Assembly: GCA_015075515.1 (NCBI GenBank)
Contig: JABTUE010000003.1
Span: 434,001-498,000 of the forward strand
Direction: 5' to 3'
Length of the DNA: 64,000 nt
Source of the DNA: Planctomycetota bacterium
GTDB lineage: Bacteria; Planctomycetota; UBA8742; UBA2392
Every line of letters starts with the position of its first letter. Positions within the stretch are counted from its first letter, which is position 1. Below the pieces are notes generated by a model, which saw only the letters and a program-made list of their open reading frames with translations, had not been told where the DNA came from and made no database searches. A program made the position numbers and the translations under genes. Shown here piece after piece: positions 8,772 to 18,854 of the stretch.

Positions 8772-11249
8772 ATGCACAGGTTCCTTGCCGCCGTATTGCT
8801 GCTTTTCGTGGCGCCGCTGGCGGCCCAGGACAAGCCGCAGGTTGACCTGGCCGTGGGCTACCCCAGCACCACGCTGGTTTACGCCTCGGGCCAGGTGGAC
8901 CAGTTGGGCGACCTGTCGGACCTCGAGGCCGCCCTGCGCGGACTCAGCAGTGACGCCCGCCTGCCCGATCTGGGCACACTGCTTGCCGAAAACCTTGACC
9001 TTGAACTGACGCGCCAGGAACTGCGCGAGCTGGCCTCGGGCACCCGCCGCGCCTCGGGCGGCATTCTGGACATCACGATCAAGGGCCCCAAGCTGCAGTT
9101 CATTGTGGAACACAAAAATCTGGCACCGCTGCACGGCGCGCTGGCCAAGGCGGCCAAGACCGGCTCCAAAGCTGTCGAGCGCCTGGAGGACTACGACGGC
9201 TGCCCGATCTACCGGCTGGAAGTTGCCGCCGACACCGGAACCGGCAGCGGGCTGCTGGACGAGATCAACCCGTTTCGCGGCTGGCTGGCATCGCTGGACA
9301 TCCATGCCGCGATTCTTGACGCGCGTTTTCTGGTGCTGGCCGGCAGCATGTCGGGCTGCAAGGACGCGATTGACGGCCTGCTGTACCCCGAAGACCCGGC
9401 CGACACGCTGCTGGGCAACAGGCGCTACCAGGAAGCGCTGAAGGACTTTGACAAGCCCGCGGCCCTGCTGTTTGTGAACATCCAGGCGCTGATCAACACC
9501 ACGGAAAGACTTTCGGGCGACCGGGGCTCCAGCCCGATTCTGGATCTTCTGCTGCGTGAGATCATGCCCGCAGGCACGGACGCCGCGTTCTGGGCCGGCA
9601 TCACCCAGTACGAACAGCTCAAGAGTTTTGCCGCCGCGCTGTGGCTGAACCGGGGCCCGGCGGTCCAGGCCCGGGTCGAGGCGCGCCTGAATTTCCACAA
9701 CGCGCCGGGGTGGCTTGACGCCCTGCGTGTGCCGGCGCGGCCGATGCCGCTGCTGGACCTGATGCCCGAAGACACCGTGTTCGCCATGACCACCTGTGTG
9801 GACGACTTCAACCGGCTGTATGACCAGTGCAAAGCCTTCTTTGTCGGCCGCGCCAACGAGGCCGGAAAAACCGAAATCGTCGAGGAATGGAACCGGTGGG
9901 AAAAGCAGCTTGCCGACGAGGGCCACAACCACCGCGAGTTCCTGCGTCACCTGGCCGACGGCCAGGCGCTGGTGGTGCTGCCGGTACAGGAAGACACCGA
10001 AGGCCCCCGCCATGACCGGCCGGGCACGCTGGTGATGCTGGGTCTGCGCGACTGCAAGGCCGCCCAGGAATACTTTTTTGAAAAGGTTCTGCCGGGCATG
10101 CTGGGCACCGGCGCCCGCGAAATGGAAGGCGAACTGAGCCCCGTGGAAGTCATCGGCGGTATCGAGATTCACGCCGCCACCCACAACCGCGCCGCGTTTG
10201 CCTTTGTGCCGGCACGCCAGGGTCTGCAGGGTGTATTCGTGTTCGGCGACGCCCCGGCCGTGCGGCGTATGGCCCAGATGCGCCAAAAGGGCCGCAGCCT
10301 GGCCGCCAGCGCGTCGTTCGCGCGCGCCCGCGCCGACATGTGGCAGGCCCAGAACGTGGGCCTGTACCTGAACCTGGGCGCGCTGCTGCAGTTGATTGCC
10401 GAAGCCTACAACAGCATGTCGCGCTGGGACTGGGACGGCTGGGACGACGAACCCCAGGTCGTGGACCGCGACGATACCACCAAAGACCGCAACCCGGTGC
10501 CGCAACTGGCGCGCTTCTTTTCCAGCGCCGTGCTGGTCGGCGGCACCCGCAGCGCCGAAACACTGGTCGAGATGCGCCTGTCCGCCGCGGGTATTCCCGA
10601 AACTGCGCGGTTCAAGGAACTGGGCAACCACTACCGCGATGTCACCCGCAACTTCGAGGTTCGCGATGACCTGCTGCGCATCCGCGCGGCGGCCGTGGCG
10701 CACCTGGCATTGAAGGGCGCGCCGGCCAATGACACCACGGCGCTGCTGGACAACGGCTATCTGGCCAGACCCGAATGGGCGATTGACCCCTACGGCGCCA
10801 CCGACGACGCCGAAAGCAGTCTGCGTTACACCCTGGCCGCTGTTCCCCGTGACGTGGATATCCGCCAGGCGGTGCTGCTGGCCTACCAGCCCAGGCCCGG
10901 GTTACGCAACCTTCACCTGTGCGTGTTGTGGAACAATCACATCGTGGCGCTGCCCCCGGCGCAGTTGAAAGACGCCATCGAGCGCGCCGCACGCGGCGAA
11001 CGCGTGGACGATGCGGCCTATGCCACGCCGCTGCGCCCGTTGTTCGAGACAAAGCCGGCCTCGGACGACCAGGACGGGCCTGCCGTCGAGGACACCAGCG
11101 TGGAAGTTGTAATCATTGACGACGACGGCAACGAACGAACGGTTCGGGTGCCGGCTGACCAGCCGACCAAAGAAGTTGAAGCGATTCTGGACACGCCCGA
11201 CGGGGCCGGCAAACCCGAAGACGAAGATGACGAGGAGAACGACAAATGA
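8772..11249 (+). CDS. Large exported protein of unknown function (DUF3352-like)
   Basis: An 825-residue protein. The ATG at 8772 is chosen because GGAGG lies 6 nt upstream and the residues after it (MHRFLAAVLLLFVAPLAAQ) form a signal peptide; the frame stays open far upstream but without sense. The body alternates segments such as LMPEDTVFAMTTCVDDFNRL with predicted helices, which recalls the DUF3352 proteins of Planctomycetes. The C-terminus is acidic. The stop overlaps the next start (ATGA), so translation of the two is coupled. Function unknown; periplasmic or surface location inferred. Confidence 0.75.
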   Translation: MHRFLAAVLLLFVAPLAAQDKPQVDLAVGYPSTTLVYASGQVDQLGDLSDLEAALRGLSSDARLPDLGTLLAENLDLELTRQELRELASGTRRASGGILDITIKGPKLQFIVEHKNLAPLHGALAKAAKTGSKAVERLEDYDGCPIYRLEVAADTGTGSGLLDEINPFRGWLASLDIHAAILDARFLVLAGSMSGCKDAIDGLLYPEDPADTLLGNRRYQEALKDFDKPAALLFVNIQALINTTERLSGDRGSSPILDLLLREIMPAGTDAAFWAGITQYEQLKSFAAALWLNRGPAVQARVEARLNFHNAPGWLDALRVPARPMPLLDLMPEDTVFAMTTCVDDFNRLYDQCKAFFVGRANEAGKTEIVEEWNRWEKQLADEGHNHREFLRHLADGQALVVLPVQEDTEGPRHDRPGTLVMLGLRDCKAAQEYFFEKVLPGMLGTGAREMEGELSPVEVIGGIEIHAATHNRAAFAFVPARQGLQGVFVFGDAPAVRRMAQMRQKGRSLAASASFARARADMWQAQNVGLYLNLGALLQLIAEAYNSMSRWDWDGWDDEPQVVDRDDTTKDRNPVPQLARFFSSAVLVGGTRSAETLVEMRLSAAGIPETARFKELGNHYRDVTRNFEVRDDLLRIRAAAVAHLALKGAPANDTTALLDNGYLARPEWAIDPYGATDDAESSLRYTLAAVPRDVDIRQAVLLAYQPRPGLRNLHLCVLWNNHIVALPPAQLKDAIERAARGERVDDAAYATPLRPLFETKPASDDQDGPAVEDTSVEVVIIDDDGNERTVRVPADQPTKEVEAILDTPDGAGKPEDEDDEENDK

Positions 11250-14002
11250 TGCCCTCAGCACATGACCCCGCACCCAGCAAACCCAAATGGCTGGTGCTGG
11301 CCGCATTTCTGGCCACCGCGGTGGCCTGCTGCACGCCGCTTTGGGCCCAGCAACCCGCCAAGCAGCCCCCCGCCGAGGGCGACCTGATCCCGCGTGCCGG
11401 CACCCTGATGTACATGGTCAGCGACCGGCCCGACGTGCTGTACCGCCTGTTCGGCACCGACAAAAAGGGCGGCTGGCGCCTGCGCAACCTGACCCAGCAG
11501 AGCCTGAACGACGAGTTCAAGAACAACCCCGACAGCGACGAAGCCCGCCGCGCCCAGGCAATTCTGGACTACATCTTCGGCTCCTACGAGGCCATGGAAC
11601 AGGTCGAAATCGGCCTGGTGGATGTCACGCTGGACGGCCCCAAGTATCTGGTGCATGTGCGGCTCAAGCCCGGCAAAAAGGTGGACCTCAAGCCCGCGTT
11701 TCTTTCCGAATACCTTTCGCGCACTTTCGAGTACCGTAACACGCGCTGCCTGCTGTACCGCGTGGACACCAACGGGCCTGTAAATCCCGAAGAAACGCCC
11801 AAAGACCCCGGCGAACCCAACCCGGGCGAGAAAGGCCCCGGCCCGCGCCCCACAAACTATTTCGGCATGAACCGCTACTACGTAGCCGAGGCCGGATCCA
11901 GCATTCTGATTTCGAACTTCGAAAGCACGATGCGCGAGGCGATTGACCGGTGGCACGAACCCGACCCCGGCGAAAGCCTTTCCGGCCGCCCCGAGTTTCT
12001 GGAATGGCGCACGGCGCGCAAAAAGCACGACCTGAGCGTGTTTGTCGTCGGCCGCGAAATCCAGAACCTGATTGAGCGTCTGTTGCCCAGCAAGGAACAG
12101 GCCGGCGTGGACGCGCCCAAGATCTACAGCCAGATTGACTCGTGGCTGCAGTTCCGCGAATACCGTTACGTCGTTTTTGACATGGACTACGAAGAGTCCG
12201 TACGCGGGGTAACTCTGGCCGCGACGCTCAAAACGCGCCGGCCCACCAGGCTGCTGGAAAAATTCGCCATTGAAAGCAGGAAGTTCACCGCGCTGCGCTA
12301 TGTGCCGGCGGGCGCGGTGGTGACCCTGGGCGCCCAGCTTGGTGACGCGCGCCAGACCTGGGGCAACCTGCTGGAACTCGCGCGTGACCTCGAAAAGGTC
12401 GGCACCGAACTGGAATCTTCGGGCTTCATGCCCTGGGGCCGCCGCGACCGCGAGCCCGACAGCATCGAGCCGCGCAAACCCGACACACCCGAAAAACCGC
12501 GCAGCCCCGACGACGACAACCCCTGGCTGCCCAAAAACGTCGGCCCCCTGCGCATGCTGGGCGACCTGGGCGAACTGCTCAACGGCCAGGCCCGCGAACC
12601 CGAGGCCAAACAGACCGAACTCGACAAGGCCCTGGCCGAACTGGACAAGGCTTTGGCCGAGTTCGGCACCAGCACCGACGAGCTGCTGTCCGTGCTGGGC
12701 GAGCAGGTGATTGCCTTTGCCGCGATTGACCCCGAAGCCGCCAAGGCCCGCTACCGCCGCGGCATGCTTGACCTGGTGCGCGCCGGCAGTGTCGGCGTTG
12801 TGATCCATCTGCGTGACCCCAAAAAGGCCGCCGAAATCATCCAGCGCGCGCGCGAAAAGGACCCCCAGGGCGTGTTTCGCGGCATGGAGGCCGTGGGTTA
12901 CCAGGGTGTCACGTTCCACGTGAGCCCTGAGCGCCCCTACGGCTATGCCATCACAAAAGATGCTTTGCTGATCAGCGTGACCATGGCCGACAGCGCCGAA
13001 GAAGGCACCGCGCCGCTGGTCGCGTCGCTCAAATCCATGGTGGACGCCTCGCTCAAGGGCGAGCGCGCCGGCTTCACCGCCGAGGGCAGCAAGTTTCTGG
13101 AAATTGACTGGGGCGCGATTGCCCGCATCGAACGCGAAAGCATCGAGGCCAACATGCGCCGCCTTGACCGCTTTGCCCGCCCGCCGCTGGATGCCAACGT
13201 CAACGCCCACATGACCGACTTCACCTTCGCCCTGCGCACCCGCGAAGCCAAAGACGGCATTGAACTGGCCATGCGTATTACCGGCCTGCCGGATTTCGGC
13301 GCCATGTTTGAGGACACCAAGGCGCTGGTGTTTGAAGGCGGCGGCGCCGACCGCGAAGCCTTCAGCTACACCGAAGAAAACCTGCGCGCGGTGAACAACG
13401 TGCTGCGTCGCAAGGCCGAAGACGGCGCCGAATCGTTTGACCTGGCCGAACTGGTCAAGTCCGGCGCGCTGCGCGCGGGCCACCTGCAAACGCCTTTTGA
13501 TGCGCGCTGGACTGGCGGGCGCGGGAACCTGGGCTGGACCACACTGGACCAGATCAAGCGCGACGAAGACGGCAAGCTGCCCTCCTGGGTCAACGCCGAA
13601 ACCGCCGCGACGATCGAGGCCAATGAAAAGGCCGGGTGGTGCGCGTTCAGGCTGGCGCCGGGCAACGTGGCCGCGCACGTGCGTGATTACACATCGGGCA
13701 TGATCGTGCTGTACCAGGAAAAAGCCGACACGCTGGGCGGTCACTTTGTGCTGTACGCTGACGGCCAATTCGGCTGGCTGCACGGCAGTGTGCTGGCACA
13801 GGCCCTGAAGCTCAACGCCGAGGGCAAGCCCGTGCCGGCCATGGATGAAGTTGAGGATGGCGGACACGGACAAAGCAGCGGCAAGGGCGCCAAGGAAGCC
13901 AACCCCTGGCTGCCCGGTTCGGGCGATAACAAGGAAAGCGCCAAGCCGCCCCCGCCGCCGCGACGCCCCGACGGCGACGGCATTGACCGGCCCACCGACT
14001 GA
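11246..14002 (+). CDS. Large exported protein, probable distant paralogue of its upstream neighbour
   Basis: A 918-residue protein with an N-terminal hydrophobic segment (WLVLAAFLATAVACCTPLW) that should act as a signal peptide; an ATGATG doublet leaves the exact start open by one codon. Like the upstream gene it contains a PAG-type segment (LRYVPAGAVVTLGAQLGDA) followed by long helices, including a Leu/Glu-rich stretch around residues 450-480. A Pro/Asp-rich region near residues 400-430 may be a linker. The last 50 residues are Pro/Gly/Asp-rich. The similar size, coupling and layout suggest an old duplication. No enzymatic motif is recognised. Confidence 0.72.
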   Translation: MMPSAHDPAPSKPKWLVLAAFLATAVACCTPLWAQQPAKQPPAEGDLIPRAGTLMYMVSDRPDVLYRLFGTDKKGGWRLRNLTQQSLNDEFKNNPDSDEARRAQAILDYIFGSYEAMEQVEIGLVDVTLDGPKYLVHVRLKPGKKVDLKPAFLSEYLSRTFEYRNTRCLLYRVDTNGPVNPEETPKDPGEPNPGEKGPGPRPTNYFGMNRYYVAEAGSSILISNFESTMREAIDRWHEPDPGESLSGRPEFLEWRTARKKHDLSVFVVGREIQNLIERLLPSKEQAGVDAPKIYSQIDSWLQFREYRYVVFDMDYEESVRGVTLAATLKTRRPTRLLEKFAIESRKFTALRYVPAGAVVTLGAQLGDARQTWGNLLELARDLEKVGTELESSGFMPWGRRDREPDSIEPRKPDTPEKPRSPDDDNPWLPKNVGPLRMLGDLGELLNGQAREPEAKQTELDKALAELDKALAEFGTSTDELLSVLGEQVIAFAAIDPEAAKARYRRGMLDLVRAGSVGVVIHLRDPKKAAEIIQRAREKDPQGVFRGMEAVGYQGVTFHVSPERPYGYAITKDALLISVTMADSAEEGTAPLVASLKSMVDASLKGERAGFTAEGSKFLEIDWGAIARIERESIEANMRRLDRFARPPLDANVNAHMTDFTFALRTREAKDGIELAMRITGLPDFGAMFEDTKALVFEGGGADREAFSYTEENLRAVNNVLRRKAEDGAESFDLAELVKSGALRAGHLQTPFDARWTGGRGNLGWTTLDQIKRDEDGKLPSWVNAETAATIEANEKAGWCAFRLAPGNVAAHVRDYTSGMIVLYQEKADTLGGHFVLYADGQFGWLHGSVLAQALKLNAEGKPVPAMDEVEDGGHGQSSGKGAKEANPWLPGSGDNKESAKPPPPPRRPDGDGIDRPTD

Positions 14003-14007
14003 CGCAC

Positions 14008-14038
14008 AAAAAAGACCCGCCCGACGGCGGGTCTTTTT
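14008..14038. terminator. Bidirectional intrinsic terminator
   Basis: The stem AAGACCCGCC/GGCGGGTCTT has a 4-nt loop, with an A-run before it and a T-run after it. It therefore can stop both the plus-strand exported-protein operon and the converging minus-strand gene that ends at 14051. Confidence 0.9.
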
Positions 14039-14050
14039 CCGGGCGGCGGC

Positions 14051-14524
14051 TCAGGCCGCCAGCGCCGGATCCAGCTCGTTGCGCCGGAACCAGCCGATCT
14101 GGTCGGCCTTGATGCCCTCGCGCAGAAGCTGGCGCACCAGTTCTTCGGCGCGGCGGCGCGAATCAAACTGCTGCGAGTTCAGAAACCCGTCCGGCGTGCG
14201 GTACACCACCAGATGCCCGCGCATGCCGGCCAGACTGATCTTGTCCTTGTCCACGCGGCGGCGTCCGCGCACCTTCAGCTTCTTGCGCCGGTCGCCGCGC
14301 TCCTTGGCGCCGGCGGCGCTGGCCTGCCAGGTGGGCTCGTCACGGAAAATCTCGTCCCACACGCGGTCAAAGGTGCCGCCCAGCCAGGCCTCGCGCAGGC
14401 GTTTGATCTCGACAAACCCCACGCCCTTGCCGAAAGCCTGGCGCAATTGGCGCGAAAGCTCGCCAATGGTGACATCAATGTTGTGTTCAAAGACCGAAGC
14501 GACAAACTTTTTCTTGTCGTCCAT
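14051..14524 (-). CDS. Conserved hypothetical basic protein, 157 aa
   Basis: Not recognised. The start has GGGAGAACCC before the ATG. The protein is basic, with a Lys/Arg-rich centre (KKLKVRGRRRVDKDK) that could contact nucleic acid, flanked by helical N- and C-terminal parts (ELSRQLRQAFGKG and SRRRAEELVRQLLREG). No signal peptide or membrane segment. It faces the terminator at 14008-14038 and has no obvious operon partner. Confidence 0.65.
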   Translation of the reverse strand: MDDKKKFVASVFEHNIDVTIGELSRQLRQAFGKGVGFVEIKRLREAWLGGTFDRVWDEIFRDEPTWQASAAGAKERGDRRKKLKVRGRRRVDKDKISLAGMRGHLVVYRTPDGFLNSQQFDSRRRAEELVRQLLREGIKADQIGWFRRNELDPALAA

Positions 14525-14741
14525 GGGTTCTCCCTGTTTGAGTTGCCAACCCGGCGCGCCGCTGGTGTGCGGCCGGGGCCCTGTTGTTCGGCAAGTCGCG
14601 CCACTGGCTTTAGGCCGGGCACCGTCCGATAATCAAAGCGGCGTGCAAACAGGGCAATGCAACCGGCGCCAAAGGCTGACGTTGCAACCACGGTGTCGGG
14701 CTTATCACAGAATTATCCGCCCGCTGGAGCCCCAGCGGCGC

Positions 14742-14747
14742 TATAGT
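14742..14747 (+). promoter_or_regulatory. -10-like TATAGT before the radical SAM gene
   Basis: TATAGT preceded by GC lies 36 nt before the ATG at 14784. It fits the GCTATAnT pattern seen before many genes here. No convincing -35 box was found. Confidence 0.4.
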
Positions 14748-14783
14748 GCCGCGTTGCAGCATGATTCGATTCCGGAGACGAAG

Positions 14784-16559
14784 ATGAGCGCGGACAACAC
14801 ACCACGCAAGAAGAAGGTGTTGATGGTGTACCCGAAGTTTCCGCCGTCGTTCTGGAGCTTCGGCTTCATCAAGGACATCGGCGGATTCAAGACCATCATG
14901 CCGCCTATCGGCCTGGCCACGATCGCGGCACTGTCACCGCCCGAGTTTGAACACAAGATCGTGGACGAAAACATCGAAGAAATTGACTTCGACGAAGAAT
15001 GCGACCTGGTGGCGCTGTCGGCCATGGCGATCCAGGAAAAACGGCTGTTCGAAATCGCCGACGAGTTCCGCCGCCGCGGCAAGCTGGTGTGCATGGGCGG
15101 CCCGATCTGCAACGTTCTGCCCGAACGCTGCCGCCCCCACTGTGACGTGCTGTTTGAGGGCGAGGGCGAATACACCTGGCCCCAATTTCTGCGCGAATGG
15201 CTGGCCGGCAACCACAAGAACCACTACATCCAGGAAGAGAAAATTGACATGCGCGACAGCCCCGGCTCGCGCGTGGACCTGTTCAAGACCAAGGCCTACC
15301 GCCTGGGCTGCATCCAGACCACCCGCGGCTGCCCGTTCTCGTGCGAGTTCTGCGACATCATCGTGACCTACGGACGCAAGGTGCGCAGCAAGCCGGTCGA
15401 GAACGTGGTTCGGGAACTCCAGCAGTGGGCCGACGCCGGCGTTGATTTCATCACCATTGCCGACGACAACCTTGTGGGCGACCGCATCTACGCCAAGAAA
15501 ATGCTCAAGGCCGTGGGCGACTGGAATCGTGCGCGCAAGCACCCGGTGAGTTTCTATATCGAGATGTCCGTGGACGCCTGCCGTGACAAGGAACTGCTGG
15601 AGCTGTTGCGTTATGCCAACGTGACGGAAGCGTTTCTGGGCATTGAAACGCCCCGCGCCAGTTCGCTGAAGGAAACCAAGAAGTTCCAGAACGCCGCCAC
15701 GCCTCTGGCCGACGCGATCAAGATCATCCAGGCCTACGGCATGGTCACCGTTGCGGGCATGATTGTCGGCTTTGACAACGACGACAAGGGCATCTTCGAA
15801 GACCAGTACAAGTTCCTGCAGGAAGCGGGCATCCCGATTGTGATGCTGGGTATTCTGCAGGCGATTCCGCGCACGCCGCTGTATGAACGGCTGGAAAAGG
15901 CCGGGCGCCTGCGCAGCGCGGCCCAGGGCAACAACACCCTGAGCTTCACCAACGTTGAACCGTTGAACATCAGCTACGAAGACCTGATCAACGGTTACCG
16001 CGAACTGTTTGCGCGCATCTACACCTGGGATGCCGTGGGTGACCGCTGGCTTTCCAACGTGCGCCAGTGGGGCAAGCACCGCGTGGTGCCCAAAAACCCC
16101 GCCGGCCGCGAGGGCGAACACAACCATGTGGACGACCCCGACCGCAAGTGGCTGCAGAAGCCTCTGGGGCGCCCCAAACCGCACCTGCTGGCCGCCACGT
16201 TCAAGATCGCCCGGTATTACCTGCTGGGCGGGGCCGAAAAACGCCGCTTTGCCTGGCGCATGCTGTGGAACACCTTCAAGCTGGCGCCGGCTGCGCTGCT
16301 GCAGACGGTCAGCTACATGGCCTATTTCATTCACCTGCGCGAATACGCCGACAAGGTCGTGGCCAGGGAATACAAGTTTGACTACGCCCTCAACGAGGTA
16401 AACACCTCGGCCAACAAGTTCGGCGAAGGCGGCCACATCAACATGGTCAAAAAGGAAAAGGCCACCGCCGTCAAGATCAACGTCCACGATGCCTACGAGG
16501 GCGCGCCGGTCACGGCCGACGTGGCAGAAACCCTGGTTGGCGCCGGCCACGGCAAGTAA
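14784..16559 (+). CDS. B12-binding radical SAM protein, DUF4070 family
   Basis: A 591-residue enzyme. The start is set by CCGGAGACGAAG-ATG; the open frame upstream is not coding-like. The N-terminal ~140 residues form the cobalamin-binding type domain that opens VLMVYPKFPPSFWSFGF, a hallmark of DUF4070 radical SAM enzymes. The [4Fe-4S]/SAM motif is RGCPFSCEFCD with Cys183, Cys187 and Cys190. The family features AFLGIETPRASSLKETKKF and AGMIVGFDNDDKGIFEDQY follow, then a C-terminal helical extension. Relatives include the hopanoid C-2 methylase HpnP, so methylation of a lipid is one possibility, but the substrate cannot be read from the sequence. It is monocistronic: a hairpin follows the stop. 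Confidence 0.9.
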   Translation: MSADNTPRKKKVLMVYPKFPPSFWSFGFIKDIGGFKTIMPPIGLATIAALSPPEFEHKIVDENIEEIDFDEECDLVALSAMAIQEKRLFEIADEFRRRGKLVCMGGPICNVLPERCRPHCDVLFEGEGEYTWPQFLREWLAGNHKNHYIQEEKIDMRDSPGSRVDLFKTKAYRLGCIQTTRGCPFSCEFCDIIVTYGRKVRSKPVENVVRELQQWADAGVDFITIADDNLVGDRIYAKKMLKAVGDWNRARKHPVSFYIEMSVDACRDKELLELLRYANVTEAFLGIETPRASSLKETKKFQNAATPLADAIKIIQAYGMVTVAGMIVGFDNDDKGIFEDQYKFLQEAGIPIVMLGILQAIPRTPLYERLEKAGRLRSAAQGNNTLSFTNVEPLNISYEDLINGYRELFARIYTWDAVGDRWLSNVRQWGKHRVVPKNPAGREGEHNHVDDPDRKWLQKPLGRPKPHLLAATFKIARYYLLGGAEKRRFAWRMLWNTFKLAPAALLQTVSYMAYFIHLREYADKVVAREYKFDYALNEVNTSANKFGEGGHINMVKKEKATAVKINVHDAYEGAPVTADVAETLVGAGHGK

Positions 16560-16575
16560 AGCCTGATTTTCTGGC

Positions 16576-16614
16576 AACAGGGTCGTTAACAGTCATACTG
16601 TTAGCGGCCCTGTT
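16576..16614 (+). terminator. Intrinsic terminator after the radical SAM gene
   Basis: A 17-bp stem (AACAGGGTCGTTAACAG with its partner, two G-U wobbles in RNA) closes a 5-nt loop at 16593-16597. A T-rich run follows. It separates the radical SAM gene from the next one. Confidence 0.85.
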
Positions 16615-16625
16615 TCTGTTTCCGC

Positions 16626-18854
16626 ATGAACCAACGGCGCGTTCTTCTGATTCTTGTTCTGGCCGTCCTGCTGGGCGGTCTTGCGGCGTGGCTGATTCTG
16701 GACCCGGCCGCAGGCCTGAACCCCAGGGGTGCATCCGGCGCGACCCAGGACCGGCCGCGTCCGGGCAACGCGGGCGCACACGCCAATGATCTGGCCGCGA
16801 CCGATCCGGGCCAGGACACGCCCGGCCGGGCAAGCCCGGGGGCCGCCAGGGAATCCGCCGACCCCGAAATCGTGCGCCCCGATCCGGCGCGGCCGCCAGG
16901 AACCCAGGGCGACCAGCCACAAGGCAGCCCGACCGGTCAGTCCACATCGCCCGGCCCCGGCGGCACGAACCCGCCCGCGGCACAGGGCAACCCCGACCGG
17001 CCGTTGACCGCGCGTGAACAGGCCGAACTGGCCCGGCGCAACGGCGGTCGCGCGGCCCACAACACCCGTGTCACCAGCACACCCGAAAACGGAACCTCGA
17101 ACACCCGTGGGCTTGTGCGTTCACTGGACCCGCAACAATGGCAGCAGAGCTTCGCCGAAGAAGGCCTTGAGCCGCCCGAAATGGTGGCAACGCCGGTTGC
17201 CGGCAAGGTGATGTCACCGCTGTCGAACGAGGGCATCGCCAACGCCAAAATCTCGATGCTTTCGTTTCTGCCGTGGTCGGGCCGGCACGCCGGGCCGCTG
17301 TATGTGGTGGCCACGGAACTGGTGGCCAACGCCAAGGGCGAGTTCACGGGCACGATTCCCGTCGCGCCCAGGGGGCCGCTGTATCACCCGCCCGTGGGCA
17401 TGATCGTGGAAGCCGCGGGCGAAATCGGCGGTGACTTGCGCGTGTTCCAGGTTGTGGCCGGCATGCCGATTGAGACGCTGCGCCCCGGCGAGTTCAACCA
17501 GTTGGGCATCTTCTGGGCGCCCGAGGAACCCTTTGACGTGAACTGTGACGCCACCCAGTTCAGCGAAAACGGCCTGAAGGTGGTGTGCACCGGCGAACTT
17601 GACCCCCAGCGCTGGCACGAATCGCGGCGTTCCCAGGCGCTGGCCCTGTTCGCCGCCACGCCGGTGAAGCCCCGCAACGGCGAAACGCCGGAACCTCTGG
17701 CCGGCTGCTGCACCCTGCGCGGCACCTGGGACACCCGCGACGCGCCGTGGCTGACACTGTGCAAGGGAACCGAACCGCTGGTCACGCGCCGCTGTGTCCG
17801 GCGAAAGCAGCAAAGCAACAAATCCGGCGACGCGACACAGATCGCCCAGCCGTTTGAAGACGTGGTGTTTGAAAACACCGGCTATGTGCGCATCACCGGC
17901 CAGGTTGTTGACCCCGACGGCGCGGGCGTGGCCGGCGCGGCGGTGCTGGCGCTGGGTGATCCGACACTGACCAGCAGCCTGACCGACGCCGCGGGCTGGT
18001 TCGAAATCGCCAACCCCGGCCCAAAGACCAGCTTTCTGGTCGCCACCCACGACGACTTTGTCAGTGCCGTACAATGGGGCGTAAAGCCCGGAGATTCCGG
18101 CGTGCAGGTCAGGTTTTCCGACCGCAAGCCTGTGTTATGGCTGCGGCTGCGCGACCGGTACACCCAGGCGCCGATCAGCCAGGTCAGCCTCAAGGCGATT
18201 GAAAAAGTGCTGCCGCCCCAGGACGGCGGCAAGCCGCCCGCGCCGCGCACCCAGACATTTGAGCTTTCGTCGGCCGGAGGCGAGTACGTGCAGAAGATCG
18301 AGTGGCTGGTGAATTCCATCGTGCTGGAAAAGGTCGGCTACTTTCCGCGCACGATCAATGACCCCATGACCGCCCAGGCCGCGGCCTCGGGCCCGCTGGA
18401 TATAGACCTTTATCCCGGCCGCGAACTCAACATCCGGCCGCGCGACTACACGGCGGTTCAGGACGCGGAGCGCTGGTTTCCCGACAGCAAGCCTGAGGAC
18501 CCCGGCATTTACACGGCCTGGTCCAACCACTGGATTGAATGGTCGGTGGATTTCGGCCCGGCACCCGAACCCGGCGTTGAGGGCGGCAGCTTTGACATTC
18601 TTCTGGGCTGCACCAACCAGGGCCTGGTGGACAACCAGTACCGGTTTGATGTCGAGGTGTGGGTGGACGGCACAAAGAAAGGCAATCTCAGCATTCTGGC
18701 CAACAGCACGGCGGTGCAGACCGGCCGCATGAAACTGGGCAAGCTGTCCGGAACCCACACCGTGCGCCTGGTGTGGCTCAACGACAAGTGGATCCCGGAC
18801 CAGCTTGACGCCAACATCCGCTACGCCAGTTTGCAGTTCCTGGAACAGCCGTAG
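16626..18854 (+). CDS. Membrane-anchored protein with carboxypeptidase-regulatory-like and C-terminal beta-sandwich domains
   Basis: A 742-residue protein anchored by an N-terminal membrane helix (VLLILVLAVLLGGLAAWLIL), then a long disordered Gly/Pro/Asp-rich spacer up to about residue 150. Around residues 420-490 lies a carboxypeptidase-regulatory-like Ig domain (ITGQVVDPDGAGVAGAAVLA). The last ~100 residues form a beta-rich module (VEVWVDGTKKG, TVRLVWLNDKW) resembling carbohydrate-binding modules. It probably faces the periplasm or outside and may bind glycans; no catalytic site is seen. Its stop is immediately followed by the stop of the converging thioredoxin-like gene, so they have no intergenic space. 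Confidence 0.65.
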   Translation: MNQRRVLLILVLAVLLGGLAAWLILDPAAGLNPRGASGATQDRPRPGNAGAHANDLAATDPGQDTPGRASPGAARESADPEIVRPDPARPPGTQGDQPQGSPTGQSTSPGPGGTNPPAAQGNPDRPLTAREQAELARRNGGRAAHNTRVTSTPENGTSNTRGLVRSLDPQQWQQSFAEEGLEPPEMVATPVAGKVMSPLSNEGIANAKISMLSFLPWSGRHAGPLYVVATELVANAKGEFTGTIPVAPRGPLYHPPVGMIVEAAGEIGGDLRVFQVVAGMPIETLRPGEFNQLGIFWAPEEPFDVNCDATQFSENGLKVVCTGELDPQRWHESRRSQALALFAATPVKPRNGETPEPLAGCCTLRGTWDTRDAPWLTLCKGTEPLVTRRCVRRKQQSNKSGDATQIAQPFEDVVFENTGYVRITGQVVDPDGAGVAGAAVLALGDPTLTSSLTDAAGWFEIANPGPKTSFLVATHDDFVSAVQWGVKPGDSGVQVRFSDRKPVLWLRLRDRYTQAPISQVSLKAIEKVLPPQDGGKPPAPRTQTFELSSAGGEYVQKIEWLVNSIVLEKVGYFPRTINDPMTAQAAASGPLDIDLYPGRELNIRPRDYTAVQDAERWFPDSKPEDPGIYTAWSNHWIEWSVDFGPAPEPGVEGGSFDILLGCTNQGLVDNQYRFDVEVWVDGTKKGNLSILANSTAVQTGRMKLGKLSGTHTVRLVWLNDKWIPDQLDANIRYASLQFLEQP

